DNA of 64,000 bases, from NCBI GenBank assembly GCA_964017065.1, contig OZ024783.1:2326772-2390771 (forward strand), given 5' to 3'. This DNA comes from Haliclona indistincta. Taxonomy: Eukaryota > Porifera > Demospongiae > Haplosclerida > Chalinidae. Below, one piece after another: positions 36,101 to 48,100 of this stretch. Numbering within the stretch: the stretch's first letter is position 1; each line of letters begins with the position of its first letter. A program made the translations under genes and the position numbers. The notes beneath the pieces are model-generated. The model did no database searches, was not told the origin of the DNA, and saw only the letters and a program-made list of their open reading frames with translations.

Positions 36101-39100
36101 TTGAGTGCAGGATTGTACGGATCACAGTTGGTGGCTGACGCATTTTCTCATAGCTAGCCTCGTCTGATAGTGTTCCTAGTCGTCCTGTGACGGTGCCACT
36201 AGGTAGTGTTCCGGGGAAGAATGCAATTTCTCGGTTGTACCCATCTGCACTTGCTCTTGGTCTCACAGAACCGCTCAAATACCCATCTCCCTGGATTGCG
36301 AAGTCGAATCTAGATGGTTCAGCTACCCTTACCACCAAATCAATACTGCAGGAGAGTCCGCCAGCATCGGTTACGGTTACCATGACATTGTACTCAGGTG
36401 TCACTCCTCTGTCAAAGTTGTCAACTGTTGTGTAGATGGCTGCTTGCATGTCTGATAGCTTCCTGATGTTGAAACGATCAGTGGGAGCCATTGAGTAGGA
36501 CAGGACCGAGTGGTTAGCTCCTTGATCAATATCTCTCACATTCACGATATAGAAGTCTGTTCCGTTCAGGTGATCTTCGGGAAGAAGAGCAAGACGGTTG
36601 TTTGGATTGCAATCAGGTGGATTGTCATTGACGGGGGAGATTTGAATGGGGACATAGACAGTGCCTGTTAGAGAAGGAGAACCGTTGTCTTTAGCAATGA
36701 TAGTGAGGTTGTAGCTCATGGCGGTTTCATGATCAAGTGACTGAGCGACAGATATTTCTCCTGTCACAATGTTGACGGAGAACCGTGGTTCAGAAGGTGA
36801 GATGGCGTAGGAGAACTCAGCATTGTTACCGAGATCAGCATCGCTGGCGTTCACAGTGGCTATGATGGTGTTGACTGGAATGCTTTCTGGTATTGGTTGT
36901 GCAATGTTGTACACCACATCACCAAACTGAGGAGCATTGTCGTTCACGTCGAGAATATGAATCTCGAGGGTACCATAGCCATCAAGTTGAGCAACAGGTC
37001 CCTGGTCTTGTGCAAGCAGACCAATGAGGTAATAATCTTGCATTTCTCTGTCGATCGTCTTCACGTAAACTTCACCGGATGTTTGATTGATCTCGAAGGC
37101 ACTCAATATTTCAGGCGTTGCCATGGTGAAGAAATAGTTGATAAGAGCATTAGGACCTGCGTCAGTATCGTTAGCGAACACAACAGCAGCAACTGATCCA
37201 GCTGTGGCGTTTTCGTAGATCGAGATGCTGGTGTTTCTAGGGAAGAATACTGGTCTTCCATTATTGATGCAGTCAGCAGACGAGAAGCTTTGGTTGAAGG
37301 TCAGAAGAGCGCTGAAGCCTAAGTCATCTTCGAAAGTCACTGTGTCACTGCCGGCTATTGTCACTTGAGAGTTGATATACTCAGGGAAGTCTTCTGGAAG
37401 TTTCCTTGGGCCTGTCATGATTATCACTTGTTCTCTGGTGATTTGGTTCAGTGAGTTGCGATGAGCTTGAACAATAACCAGAGACACATCTGGCTCGCTC
37501 ATGAGAGTTTCAAGAGAAACTTCATAGATGGTCTCATTTGTCTTATCAGCGACAAAGAATCCTCCATTAGCCGAGGAAGGTACTTCAGCACCTGTCCAGG
37601 CAGTCTTCATGCCTTGGTTGAGGTAAGGAACTGTACCGTCAAACTGAGCCTGGAAGTCGGAGTTTCTGTGCAAGAAACCAAACAGGAGATAGTCTTGTCC
37701 TTCGATTGGAGACGCCTCTCCTCTGCCTGTCATGCTGGCTTGAAGACGGAAGAAACAGAAGGTGTTCACTACTGGTGAAACAGTGATAGATTTGACAAAG
37801 AAAACTTGGTGGAAATTAGCCCTTGTCAAGAAGCCGATATCTCTGTTATCACATCTTCCATCAAGATTGACGTCAACGGCATTGTTCACACAGTCTCCTT
37901 GTGTCAGAGTTTCGTTCTGGTAAAGATGAAGAGCATCGGCAATGTCGAAGACGCAGTCACCAGAGAGGTCGCCTGTCTCCGCTGTTGAGCAGCTGCATGG
38001 TGGGGTTGTACACTGGTTGACAGAGTATGCCAAGGCATTCAAATTAAGAGTTATTTCTGGGAAAGTGCTCGGAGCTGGAGACGTACGGAAGACAGTGACA
38101 TTAGCTGCTGGTGAAGATGCAGCTCTGATAGAAGTAGGTGGAGTCTGGTTGTCAAGAAGAGTCACCACAGATGCCCTAATGCCAGTGTAGCTGGCAGTGT
38201 TCACTTGAAACTCTAGTATGGCTATTTCGACGGTTCCTGTCAAGCCTGTCGATGACACTCCTCCAAGATGAAGGAATCCGTCAAACTCAAGCTCAGAGGA
38301 GGCAAACCAAGGTCCAGTCCAGTCTTCTCCTGCTCTGACATCTCGCAAGGTAAGAGCGCTACCATCGAAGCCCACAGCAACATCGACAGCACCAAGCTCA
38401 CTGGTACCCACATTGACCCTCACGGGAACATTTATGACTTGTACTGACGACAAAACACGCATGATGGGTGCACCTGTGCTGTTACCAAGGTCCACTTCTC
38501 CTACACCAGCATCAAGGTTGCAATAGAAACTGAGCGATGCAGTATTACCGCCGGAAGAAATCGTTAGACTGACTTGTTCTGGGTAGTTGTCAAGAATGGT
38601 CACTGCTCCTGTAGATTGATTAACAGTGAATACTGATGGAGCGTTGCTGACAACATTGAGTGGAATGGTTTGACTGATTGTAGAGAATGCATCCAGTTCT
38701 GAACCACCACTGAAGCGAAGAGTTGCTCTGAGCATAGCGCCAACAGATCCTTGCGCACCACTGAGCGTTCCACCTGTACTCAGTTCAACATTTTCAATGG
38801 ATGTTACAACCAACAGAGTATTGGTTGCATCGACTATTACTGGCACAGCTGGCAGTGAAACTCCTGGCAAAGAAGCAATAATGGACGCCTGTCCAACAGT
38901 TTGTGGAGTGACGATGTTACCAGAGATGCTCACAACTGAAGAAGGAGTGGCTGTGTATTGAGCAACCTGTCCTACATCGATTGTGCTGCCTGATGAAAGA
39001 CTCAGCAATGCAGACAGCTCTGCCTTTTGATAAGCACCACCGACTGATATGCGATTCAATGTCAATGTAGCAGGACTTGGTGAGCCTTGTGCAATAGGGT

Positions 39101-42100
39101 AGATGGAAGCAAGAGCAGATGTACTGATGGACCTTTCCACGAGGATGGTGATTGTAGCAGGTGGATTGTGCTTGTATCTAACGGTTACGGTAGCCTGTCC
39201 AGATACAGTAGAACTTGCTACTTGTAGCAGTCTTGCACCAGATGTAGTGGTTGTCATGGTGAGCAGGTTGCTTGGTTGTATGTCATAGTCGGCTGCATCA
39301 GTGATGTCAAGTGAGGTGTCCATCGAATCGTATCGGAGGGTAACGGTAAGATTGGTACCCACAGCTCTGCTGACAGATCCAATATTAGCAGCTGCATCAC
39401 TTGAGTGAACCAGAGGCCCTGCTTCACTGAGTGAGATTATAATATCACCTTGAGGCAGTGAAATGTCTAGGCTGTTAGGATCGTCAAATATTGAATTACT
39501 GAGGCAATTCCTCCAAGTTGCTGTTAGAAGATCTCCTTGCCCGTTAGCTAGCACGCTAAAGCTTGCACCAGAAACAGTCAGGATACTAGTGTTTTCTGAT
39601 GAGTAAACCACGTCATTGCTAGATAGTTTCTGTGTATAACCATCGTTGAAGACGGCGAATGAAACAAGTTCGGCTGTCTGCCTCTCAGCTTCAAAATCTC
39701 TGTCCAGCTGGGCAGTAAAGTCGGCCGGATCGGTGTACGAGATATCGTTTGGTACACTTGCTGTGACAGACTTGGTATAGAACACATTCATGTCAATCAC
39801 ATTGACTTGATCAGCTGAAACCTCAACTGTAATGTCACCGAAAATTCTTCCTGGGCGAGCAACTCGAATAATTGACGTTCCTCCGCCCAAAATGCCGATA
39901 ATCTGCAAACCGTTGACTACAGCAAAGTCTGTACTTAAACTCTGAACCTGACCATCAATGTACTGGTCAACAATAACAGGTGCTGTCGATGTGGATGCTG
40001 GTGATGGTCGATAAGTTGTTCGGGCACTGAGCGTTGTTCTCTGGTAGGCACCGGTACTTGAGCAGTTTCCGATCGTGCCTTCGAATAGGTCAGTGATACG
40101 ATTCAATACAGTGTCGGCTACAAACAGCTGCAGAGGAAGATCTGGATAGTAGACTTGTACTGAAATGATCTTAGTGAAGGACCCAGTGCTGACTGAGATT
40201 TGAACGTCTTCGGAACCAGCTGTTTCACTTCCATCTGTGACCACAGAGAGGCATTGAGCGTTAGTACGGAGTATAGCTTCGTTGGTCGAGTTACAAGCTA
40301 GTCCGGTGGTAATACGAGTTGCGTGAGGTGGAGAAGAAGCATAGACACCAGTTGTGCGCAGTTCTAGAACGTCTGCTGTGCCTGAAAAGATGGCTGTGTT
40401 GTACACAATCCTCTGAGGTGCGTGAACAAAGATTCCAACAAGTGAATCGGTTGAAACGTACAAGAGTTGATTTCCAACATTGCACCCATCTCTGCCAATG
40501 ACCTGCACCCGATTGTAGGATGAAGTTTCGCCATTTTGGTCAACAGAATCCACCACAGAGCAAGTCATGCTGATGATGGAAGCTGAATTAGATGTGACAG
40601 TAGCATACAGCGTCATGATGTCTTGTTCTCCCAAGCTTGGTTGACCCTCTTGTCGAGTAGCTTGCACAGTGATTGAGTTTCCACTAGTGCTCACTGCAAA
40701 TTTCATCTCCCAGTTGTCAGAGTCGGCAAGAACTGGAGCAGGGCTGTCAGAGAAGGACACACCATCACCAGCTGTGCATTGAATGACAAGTGCAAGGATA
40801 GAACTTTCGTTGCTGACAGTTGATATCTCGACAGGGAAAACATCATCTTGGTACAAGGTGTAAGACGGTATGACGGCTACGACTCGTGATGGATGCTGAG
40901 AGACTGGTGGAGATCCAGATCCAGCGTCAGGAACACACATCTCTGCAACTACTGGACGAGGAGTGATGGTGACTTGTTCTGTGAGAGGAGTAGCAGCTTC
41001 TCCATTTATGTTGACACTCACGATTACTTGACCAGCAGAGTTAAACCAACTCTCTGGTACTTCGACTGAAGCAGTTGCGAAAGATTTAACAGTCATAGTG
41101 CTATTGGTAGTAGTCTGTGAGTTGTAAGTGATAGTGATGTGGAATTGGGTCGGACTGACTGCATCAGAGCCGTCTGTTGATAGCAGCTGTGCTATCACCG
41201 TGACAACAGGGTTGTCGTAGTAAACAACTGTACTCACAAGAATGGCTTCCATCTGGGTAGCTGTTAGCAAAGACGGCAAGTAGCTGACTGAGTCCGATAG
41301 ACTTCCGAACGATGTAGTGAGTTGACCGGGGTTGCTATCGGACACATCCTGGAAATATCGGTACGATTGTTTGTAAGCTTCTGGACCGTTCTCAGTTGAG
41401 GGAAGAACAGGGAATCCGCCATTGGATGTGAAGTCAACAGGGATAGTCTCTCCCACAATGATGTAAACAGTCACTGTGGTTGATAGTTCAATCGGAGATC
41501 CAGTATCCACTACTTTGACAATGATCTGATAAAGATGCTCTGTTGCTGTATTCAAGTTGCCAATGGTAGTCAAAACACCCGTGCTTTCAGAGATAGAAAA
41601 GCTTGCATGATCAAGTACTGGTGTGATGGAATATTGAAGGGCCGAACAAGAATCGGCATCTGTAGCGGTGACTGAGCCGATTTCAGAACCAGCCAACCTA
41701 TTATCAGGTGTAAAGACAGTTAGTATTGCTCGCCCAAACGTAGGAGTAGCAGTATTATCATCATAGACAGTGATCTGAACAGCAGCAGTAGCTGTGAAAG
41801 CCAGACCAAACAAAGGCTGGTCAGTAGCTATGACCATGAATGCATAAGTAGTGTTCATATCGACACATGATGGACTACTGGGGTAGATTCTTCCGGTGAC
41901 ATTGTCGATTTTGAAATGTGCATAGCTGCCCGCCAGTGAGTAGGTGATGTCTCGGGTGTGAGCTACGTCGCCATCTTCAGCTACCACAGTCAAAACATTG
42001 GTTCCTTCCGGAATATTCTCTGATACAGTCACTGTGTAAAGTGATTGGTTGAACATAGGAGGACTGTCGTTGATGTCGACCACATTGATGACGAGTTCTG

Positions 42101-45100
42101 CTGTGCTGTTCATTGAGGGAGACCCTTTATCAGTTGCTGTAATTGTCAGCATGTAAATGGACTGATTCTCTCTGTCCAGTTTCCTATCAATTCTTATTAC
42201 TCCTTCGCTATCAATAGCAAAGTCCTGGGCCCCTTGACCGGAGAGTGCTAGGTCGAAAGCTCCATTGTTACCACTGTCCAGATCTGATACCATGACTTTC
42301 ACTCCGAGTTGAGTGCCGAGAGTTGCATTCTCTGCCACAGAGGTGTTGTAGAATGACGGATCAAACACTGGTGCATTGTCGTTCAAGTCGATAATATTGA
42401 TGGTCACAACAATGCTTGCTTCAAGGGATGGTTCACCAAGATCCATACCGGTGATCTCCAATGTCGCGTTCTGCACTTGCTCGTAATCAATATCTCCGCT
42501 GACTACGATTTCTCCGTTCTCTCTCACGGTGAACAAAGTGACATTCTCAGTGTCCAGTTCATACACGATCACGTTGTCCTGTGCATTCGCTGTGTCTTCT
42601 GCACAGAATGCGCCAAGATCAGCGTCTGTTGTTAGATTCCTCAATGGTGTACCCACTACCACTCCATTAGCAGTGTTTTCGTTGAGATTGAATATAAAGT
42701 CCTCTGGTTTACTGCTAAAGATTGGTGAATTGTCGTTCAATTCACAAACCTGCACCCACAAGTCAAGAACTCCAGTTTGCGGCACTGCTCCTTTATCTGT
42801 AGCAGCAATTAAAACTCTAAAGCTATGCAGGCCTTCTCTGTCCAGTGCAACATTAGCTGTTAAAGTACCATTGATAGGATCGATTGAAAAGAAGTTATTG
42901 TACTGTTGCAGAGGCTGCACTTGATTGCCGCTGTCGTCAGCCAGGATGACGTTTGAGATGGAATAAGTGAATTCAGCATTCATGCCGATATCCATGTCGC
43001 TTGCATTAGCTTGATAGAACACAACACTGAGATTGTTGTTCTCAGTAATGGTGGCGAGATTAGGTGATGAGAATTCCGGTTCATTGTCATTTTCGTCGAG
43101 AACAGTCACAACGACGTAAGTAATGGCTGTGTGAACAATAGGCGATGAAGAACTGTCTGTGATTTGAATAGTGAGGTTGTAGAAGTCTTGTGTCTCTCTG
43201 TCCAGCGAGCTAGCAAGCGAAAGTTCACCATTATTGTTAATGCTGAATTTTGGACTTGGGCTGTCTCCGCCCGTGATCTCGAAGGCAAAATTCCTGAACT
43301 GTGGACTGGTGTCATTGTCAGAGACAATGATGGTGAGAAGACTGCCCGAGGGAAGGGTTGTCCCTTCACTGATATTGAAAGCGTACAGCGACTGTGCTGG
43401 TACTGGCGGGTTGTCATTCACGTCAGTCACTGTCAATCTAACTTCGAGAGTAGCGCTCATTCGTGTTGAAATGTGAGGTCCTTGGTCTGTAACAACCACA
43501 TCTACTCGAATCTCATCGTAACTCTCGTAATCTAGTGAAGATGCAACAAAGAGTCTACCGGTCACTGGGTCGATATCAAGTGTCCCTGGTTCTGTCAAGT
43601 CCTCTAGGCTGTACCTCAGTTGACCGGACGGGAGAGGAGCGTCTTGATCAGATGCCATGACAACCACAATGGTGTTGTTGATAGCTACGTTCTCAGCTCT
43701 AGTGTTCGTGTAAGGTCCAGCAAGAACGGTTACTGGTGGGTAGTTATTGTAACACACTGTAGCATTGAAGCTGTTGTTGAAAGAAGTCTGAGCGTTAAAA
43801 CCGTCCAAGAGAGAGACGGTGATATCTGATCCTGACACATCAATCATAGCCTCGAGTTTAGCGAAGTCAACGGGAGGTGTAGGTTTGCCGATCACAGTCA
43901 GAGAGCGAGCAGAGATGCCTCTTGTGTCGCCGTAGACAGCTATGAAGCCCATGTCAAGCTGAGCGATGGGCCCTGGGTTAGTTCTGATGCCGTATGTTCC
44001 ATTCTCGAGATACTCAGGTTCTATCCAGCCTCCAGATGCATCCATGGGCAGAGTCAGTCCAGTCCGTTTGTTGCCAACCGCTAGCGTTGTAGCATCATAC
44101 TGTTCCTGGAAATCTCGACTGGTGTCAAACAAACCAAAGATAATGTAAGTGTTGTTCTGGACTGCTCCAGTCTTCCGTCCCAGAGTCATATTGATGGTGA
44201 GAACACAATTTGAGAATTTGGCATCAATCGGGCGGACTATGATGTCCGAGATGAACGGGAAGTTATCAAAGTTGGTTTTCATGAGCATCTGAGCATCCAG
44301 TGAGCTGATGCGGCCGTTCTTGTCAGCATCCATAGCTTTAGCTTGAGCAGGAGACAGGGAAGATGAGCTACCAATGGCTGACTGCTGTAGAGTAGCCAGG
44401 GCATCGAGGAGATCAAAGACACAGTCACCATTAGCGTCTGCTCCTGAGGATTCTCCTGAGATGGCGACACACTGCTCTGGAGAGCAACGAGAAGAGTTAC
44501 AGCGATTTGGTGCAGATGGTGCAGGAGGCAGTTGAACATTTCCAAGATTAGCACCAGCAACAAAAATAATCTCTGCTGGATACGAGCGTCGTGGAGTGTC
44601 AGCACCAATGTCACTGATGGTGGGTGAGTAAGTATTCAGAGTGATCACATCAACTGCTATAAACCCAGTTCCTAAGTTTTTCACTGCAAATGAAAGTCTA
44701 CCAACTTCCATCCTAGCTTCTCCTTCTCGGCCGTTCTGGTATACAATTCCAAAACGTGTTTCTCCCTCTGTGTCACCATAGGTGCTTTCGAAGAGTGCAT
44801 ACGACAAGTCGCTGGGTGCTTGTGGGCGTTCTGTGAGTCGAAGAATGGCATCTGAATAGGTCACACGAATTTCAACAGCTCCCACCATGGTGCCATTGGT
44901 GTTTACATAAATTGGTAGAGTTATGGAGGATCCTGTTACAAGATTCGCTGGTAGTGGTGAGTTGCTTTCTGCACCAAAGTCTGCATCACCAAGAACTGGA
45001 ACAAGATTAGCGAATACTGTCTGCTGGTTTGTAACTGCTGTGTTTGCCGAGGCAGTGACTGAAAGCTGTACTTGTGAGTGAGAGTTTCGTAGGAGTGTCA

Positions 45101-48100
45101 TTTCTCCATTGCTGCTGTGAATGTCTATGATGTCACCGGCAGTGGAATTGAAGTGGACTAGGCCTTCAAAGATTGGTCCACTCTCACCAATCAGATTGGG
45201 AATTCTGCTCTGGTCACTGAATAACAGTCCAACAGTTTCTACGGCTGCCTTACTTTGCCTGACTCCCGAAAACGTGCCCTCGACACTCACTTCAAAAACT
45301 GTGATAGACGTGATTCTCACTTCTTCGTTCAGTACCTCTATGCTGGTTTCAGAAGAAAATCCAGCAACGTCAGCAGTGATGTTGATAACTGCATCTGTCT
45401 TGACAGTTAGCACGCTACCATTGACTTCAGCCTCAGTTGCATTGTTCTCTGTGCTGTACTGTACCGCAGAGGCATCGGTGATGTCAACCTCTTCTCCATT
45501 GCTCAGTGTAGCTGTGAGACGTAGCTGAGCCTTCTGGTAAGAGGAAGTACCAGCGTATCGTCTTAGAGTGTCTATGGACTCGGCCCCATTCCAGCCTGGG
45601 TATGGGTATGTTGAGAGCTTGATGTCAACAATGCTGACGACTTCAATTGGTCCAATGATAGTGCTAGTGTTGATTTGCGACGAAAGATATTGAACTGTGA
45701 TGTTGGTTGAAGTGGAGTTGAGGTTGCTGGTATAACCTGTGCTGGTCATCACAGGATCTGCTTTAGACGAAGGTCTTGCAACACCTTGCGAGAAGACCAA
45801 GAGATCTTCGGAATCTTGGTATGTTGTTCGTGAGTCTGTAGTCACAGGTGCCCGTGTGCCGTCAACGTGAACAATGCTGGCTGAGATTGACGTTGAGTTG
45901 GGCAGGTTGAGGATGCTAGCATGTTGACTCACGGCTAATCTGCTGGCTGTGGCACTTGCTTCGATGGAGCTAACATTAACAAGCGGAACATTGATTAGTT
46001 CAGTTGTAGAGTACAAGAGTTGACCACTGCAGTTGGCACTGTTGCTCCAGTTTCCTCTCAGAAGAAGTCCGCTGCCCGATCCTCTGACAGTGACCTCGTC
46101 ATCCATAGACACATTGATGACCTCCTCGTCTTCAGAGATCAAGCGAAGGTTGTCTTCTCGTGTCAGCTCAAAGTTGCGGCCATTGCTCAGAACAGCATCA
46201 GTCACAACAACTACTGGTGTGTTCAAATAACGCAAGTCTGTTCGGATCTCAACAGCAGCATTTTCGTTGTACGGGCTACCGACTGTAGCTTCTTCAAGCT
46301 TTGACGGCTCAAGAGAAGTGTGTAGGTTGAAGCTGAGGTCTTGTACTGATATAGCTGTGCTAGATACAGTTAGCTCTAGATCTTCAACAGGTATGCCTCC
46401 TGCAGAGTGCCTAAGCTCAAGACTTGCTGTTCCAGCTGATCTACCGATTGCCTTGACAAGACGACCATTCTTCATTAGCTCAACAACGTTGGTGTTCGAA
46501 GAGAAGAGGTTATCTTGCAGTAATGAAGTGAGCACGGCGGTTTGAGTGAGTGTTTGTCCTGCACGGAAAACAACCTCCACTTCAACATCGCTTCTCTCGT
46601 AAAGCTGGTTGCAGCTGGAGTCCAGTGATCCTTGGATTGGACGTAGTTCTTCAGATTCAGTAATGATGGTGCTCTCGACTGGGTACCAGACCCTGAAGAA
46701 GAGAGTAGCTGAAGCATCGCCCTCCCCAGTGATGGTTATACTGGTGTGGTTGCTTCCAGCAGTCTCTGATCCGTCCTGGTAAACCTGCTGGCAGTCATTG
46801 GTCATTTTCAGAGGAGCGCTTGTGTTGCATTCGAGGTCGGTTTCAGTCTGGAATTGTCCGTTGATGTACACTCCAATGGCGGTCACATTGACTGAGACTG
46901 TCTGCCCATTCAGCTTAGCAGTGTTCAGAATAGACGAGGAAGAAGCGTAGGCAAACATTCCTCGCATTTCTCTTGGTGCGACTAGGATCCCAGCTGTGGT
47001 AGCTTGACAAGATGGCTCTCCTAGACTGATGTGTGAAGCGGTTGTTCGTGAAATTGGCTCTTCCACTCGAGCGTTGACCACATGATCGACAAAGCAACTG
47101 AAGTCAAGATACTTCTCTTCCGTAACATCGATTGACTCACTCAGTGTGACCTCCATTGTGACTAGCTCCTCGAGTTCAGTCACCATCTGGTCGTGTGGTG
47201 AAGGATTGATACCACTGACATGGACTCGTGAACCGTTGGCTTCTGCAGCAACTACGTAGCCGTTCATGGAAGTCACTTTTCCGAAAGTGACTCCCTCTTC
47301 AGACTCACAGCTGAACTGGAAGTTGGTGATGTCATAATCAGCATTTGCAGCTACTGATACTTCAAATGTTTCGCCAGGATAGTTGACCTGAAGTGGAACC
47401 GACACTCTCACTCTGTTGATCACGCTAGCATTCGAGCAAGATGCTTTACTGATGAGAGAAACATCGCCAATCTTTTCTTGCTCATCCTGTTCATCACTGA
47501 GACCGTAGTAGACAGCAACGGTTGGTGAAGATGGCTGCTCTAGACCAGATCCTGATCCATCAACAGAAGAAATGGGCGCACTGAACCAGAAAGATGGGAC
47601 TGGAACTCTAGCTAGGCAGTAGCTACCTGTGCCGGGCTCTTCTGTTCTACAAGTACCAGTGATAGCAGAGGCTAAAGGATTGACTCCAGCAGGAGGCATA
47701 ACTGTGACATGTACTTCAGTCTCTCTGACGTATGCTTGTTCGTAATTCTCTCCAGAAACCTGTAGAGCAACCATTACTCTGTTACGATCGGTATAAATGG
47801 ACTCTGTAACCAAAATGGCTGAGACGCTGTTAGCTTCAGTGGCTTCTACTTCCAGAGTTCTGTTCACCTCAGTGCTGCCCAGTGTGTAGAATACACTTGG
47901 AGGGGAAGACAAGACACCACCGTTGTGCACCCAAAGTTCTTGCTGGTAGACTGTCTGAGTTTCTCGTGAAATAGTGGGCACTGTGTGAGCTCCTTCTGCT
48001 GTTATAGCAACAGGCAGCAGTTGACCAATCAGAACAATCAGTCGTACTTCTCCTGTGCGGTCCTGAACCTTGTTGTTTTCGGTGTCGGTTGCAGTCAGAG

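Larger units (their letters stand above)
32320..36305 (-). other. TMEM132-like cassette 3
   Basis: About residues 7316-8644. It opens with CRPADSTGLCDMSVFIPPEW, then a cohesin-like beta domain (near 35400-35800), then the Ig-type part with VWYPV and ITDTVLNRI near 35020-35090, then further Ig-type repeats (pattern YQ.A...AxF.DGS), a cohesin and a dockerin. The order matches TMEM132 up to the added cohesin-dockerin. Confidence 0.8.
37270..41465 (-). other. TMEM132-like cassette 2
   Basis: About residues 5596-6994. The TMEM132-type signature is especially clear near 39990-40400: IVYNTAIFSGTADVLEL, then VYYPDLPLQLFVADTVLNRI followed by C...AYQ. Cohesin 2 and dockerin 2 follow. Confidence 0.82.
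43750..48045 (-). other. TMEM132-like cassette 1
   Basis: About residues 3403-4834. Order: SYCLARVPVPSFWF (like TMEM132 ELPSEWF), cohesin-like beta domain, ILNTAKLNGQTVSVNV then VWYP (near 46690-46940), Ig-type repeats, then a cohesin and a dockerin. The ILNTA...V.V..VWYP run is the strongest match to TMEM132. Confidence 0.82.

Noticed and set aside
32855..45000. Bacterial contamination as the source of the cohesin and dockerin domains
   Set aside because: The domains sit in one frame with cadherin repeats, and the same gene has many GT-AG introns, a signal peptide and a transmembrane exon. Flanking genes are animal.
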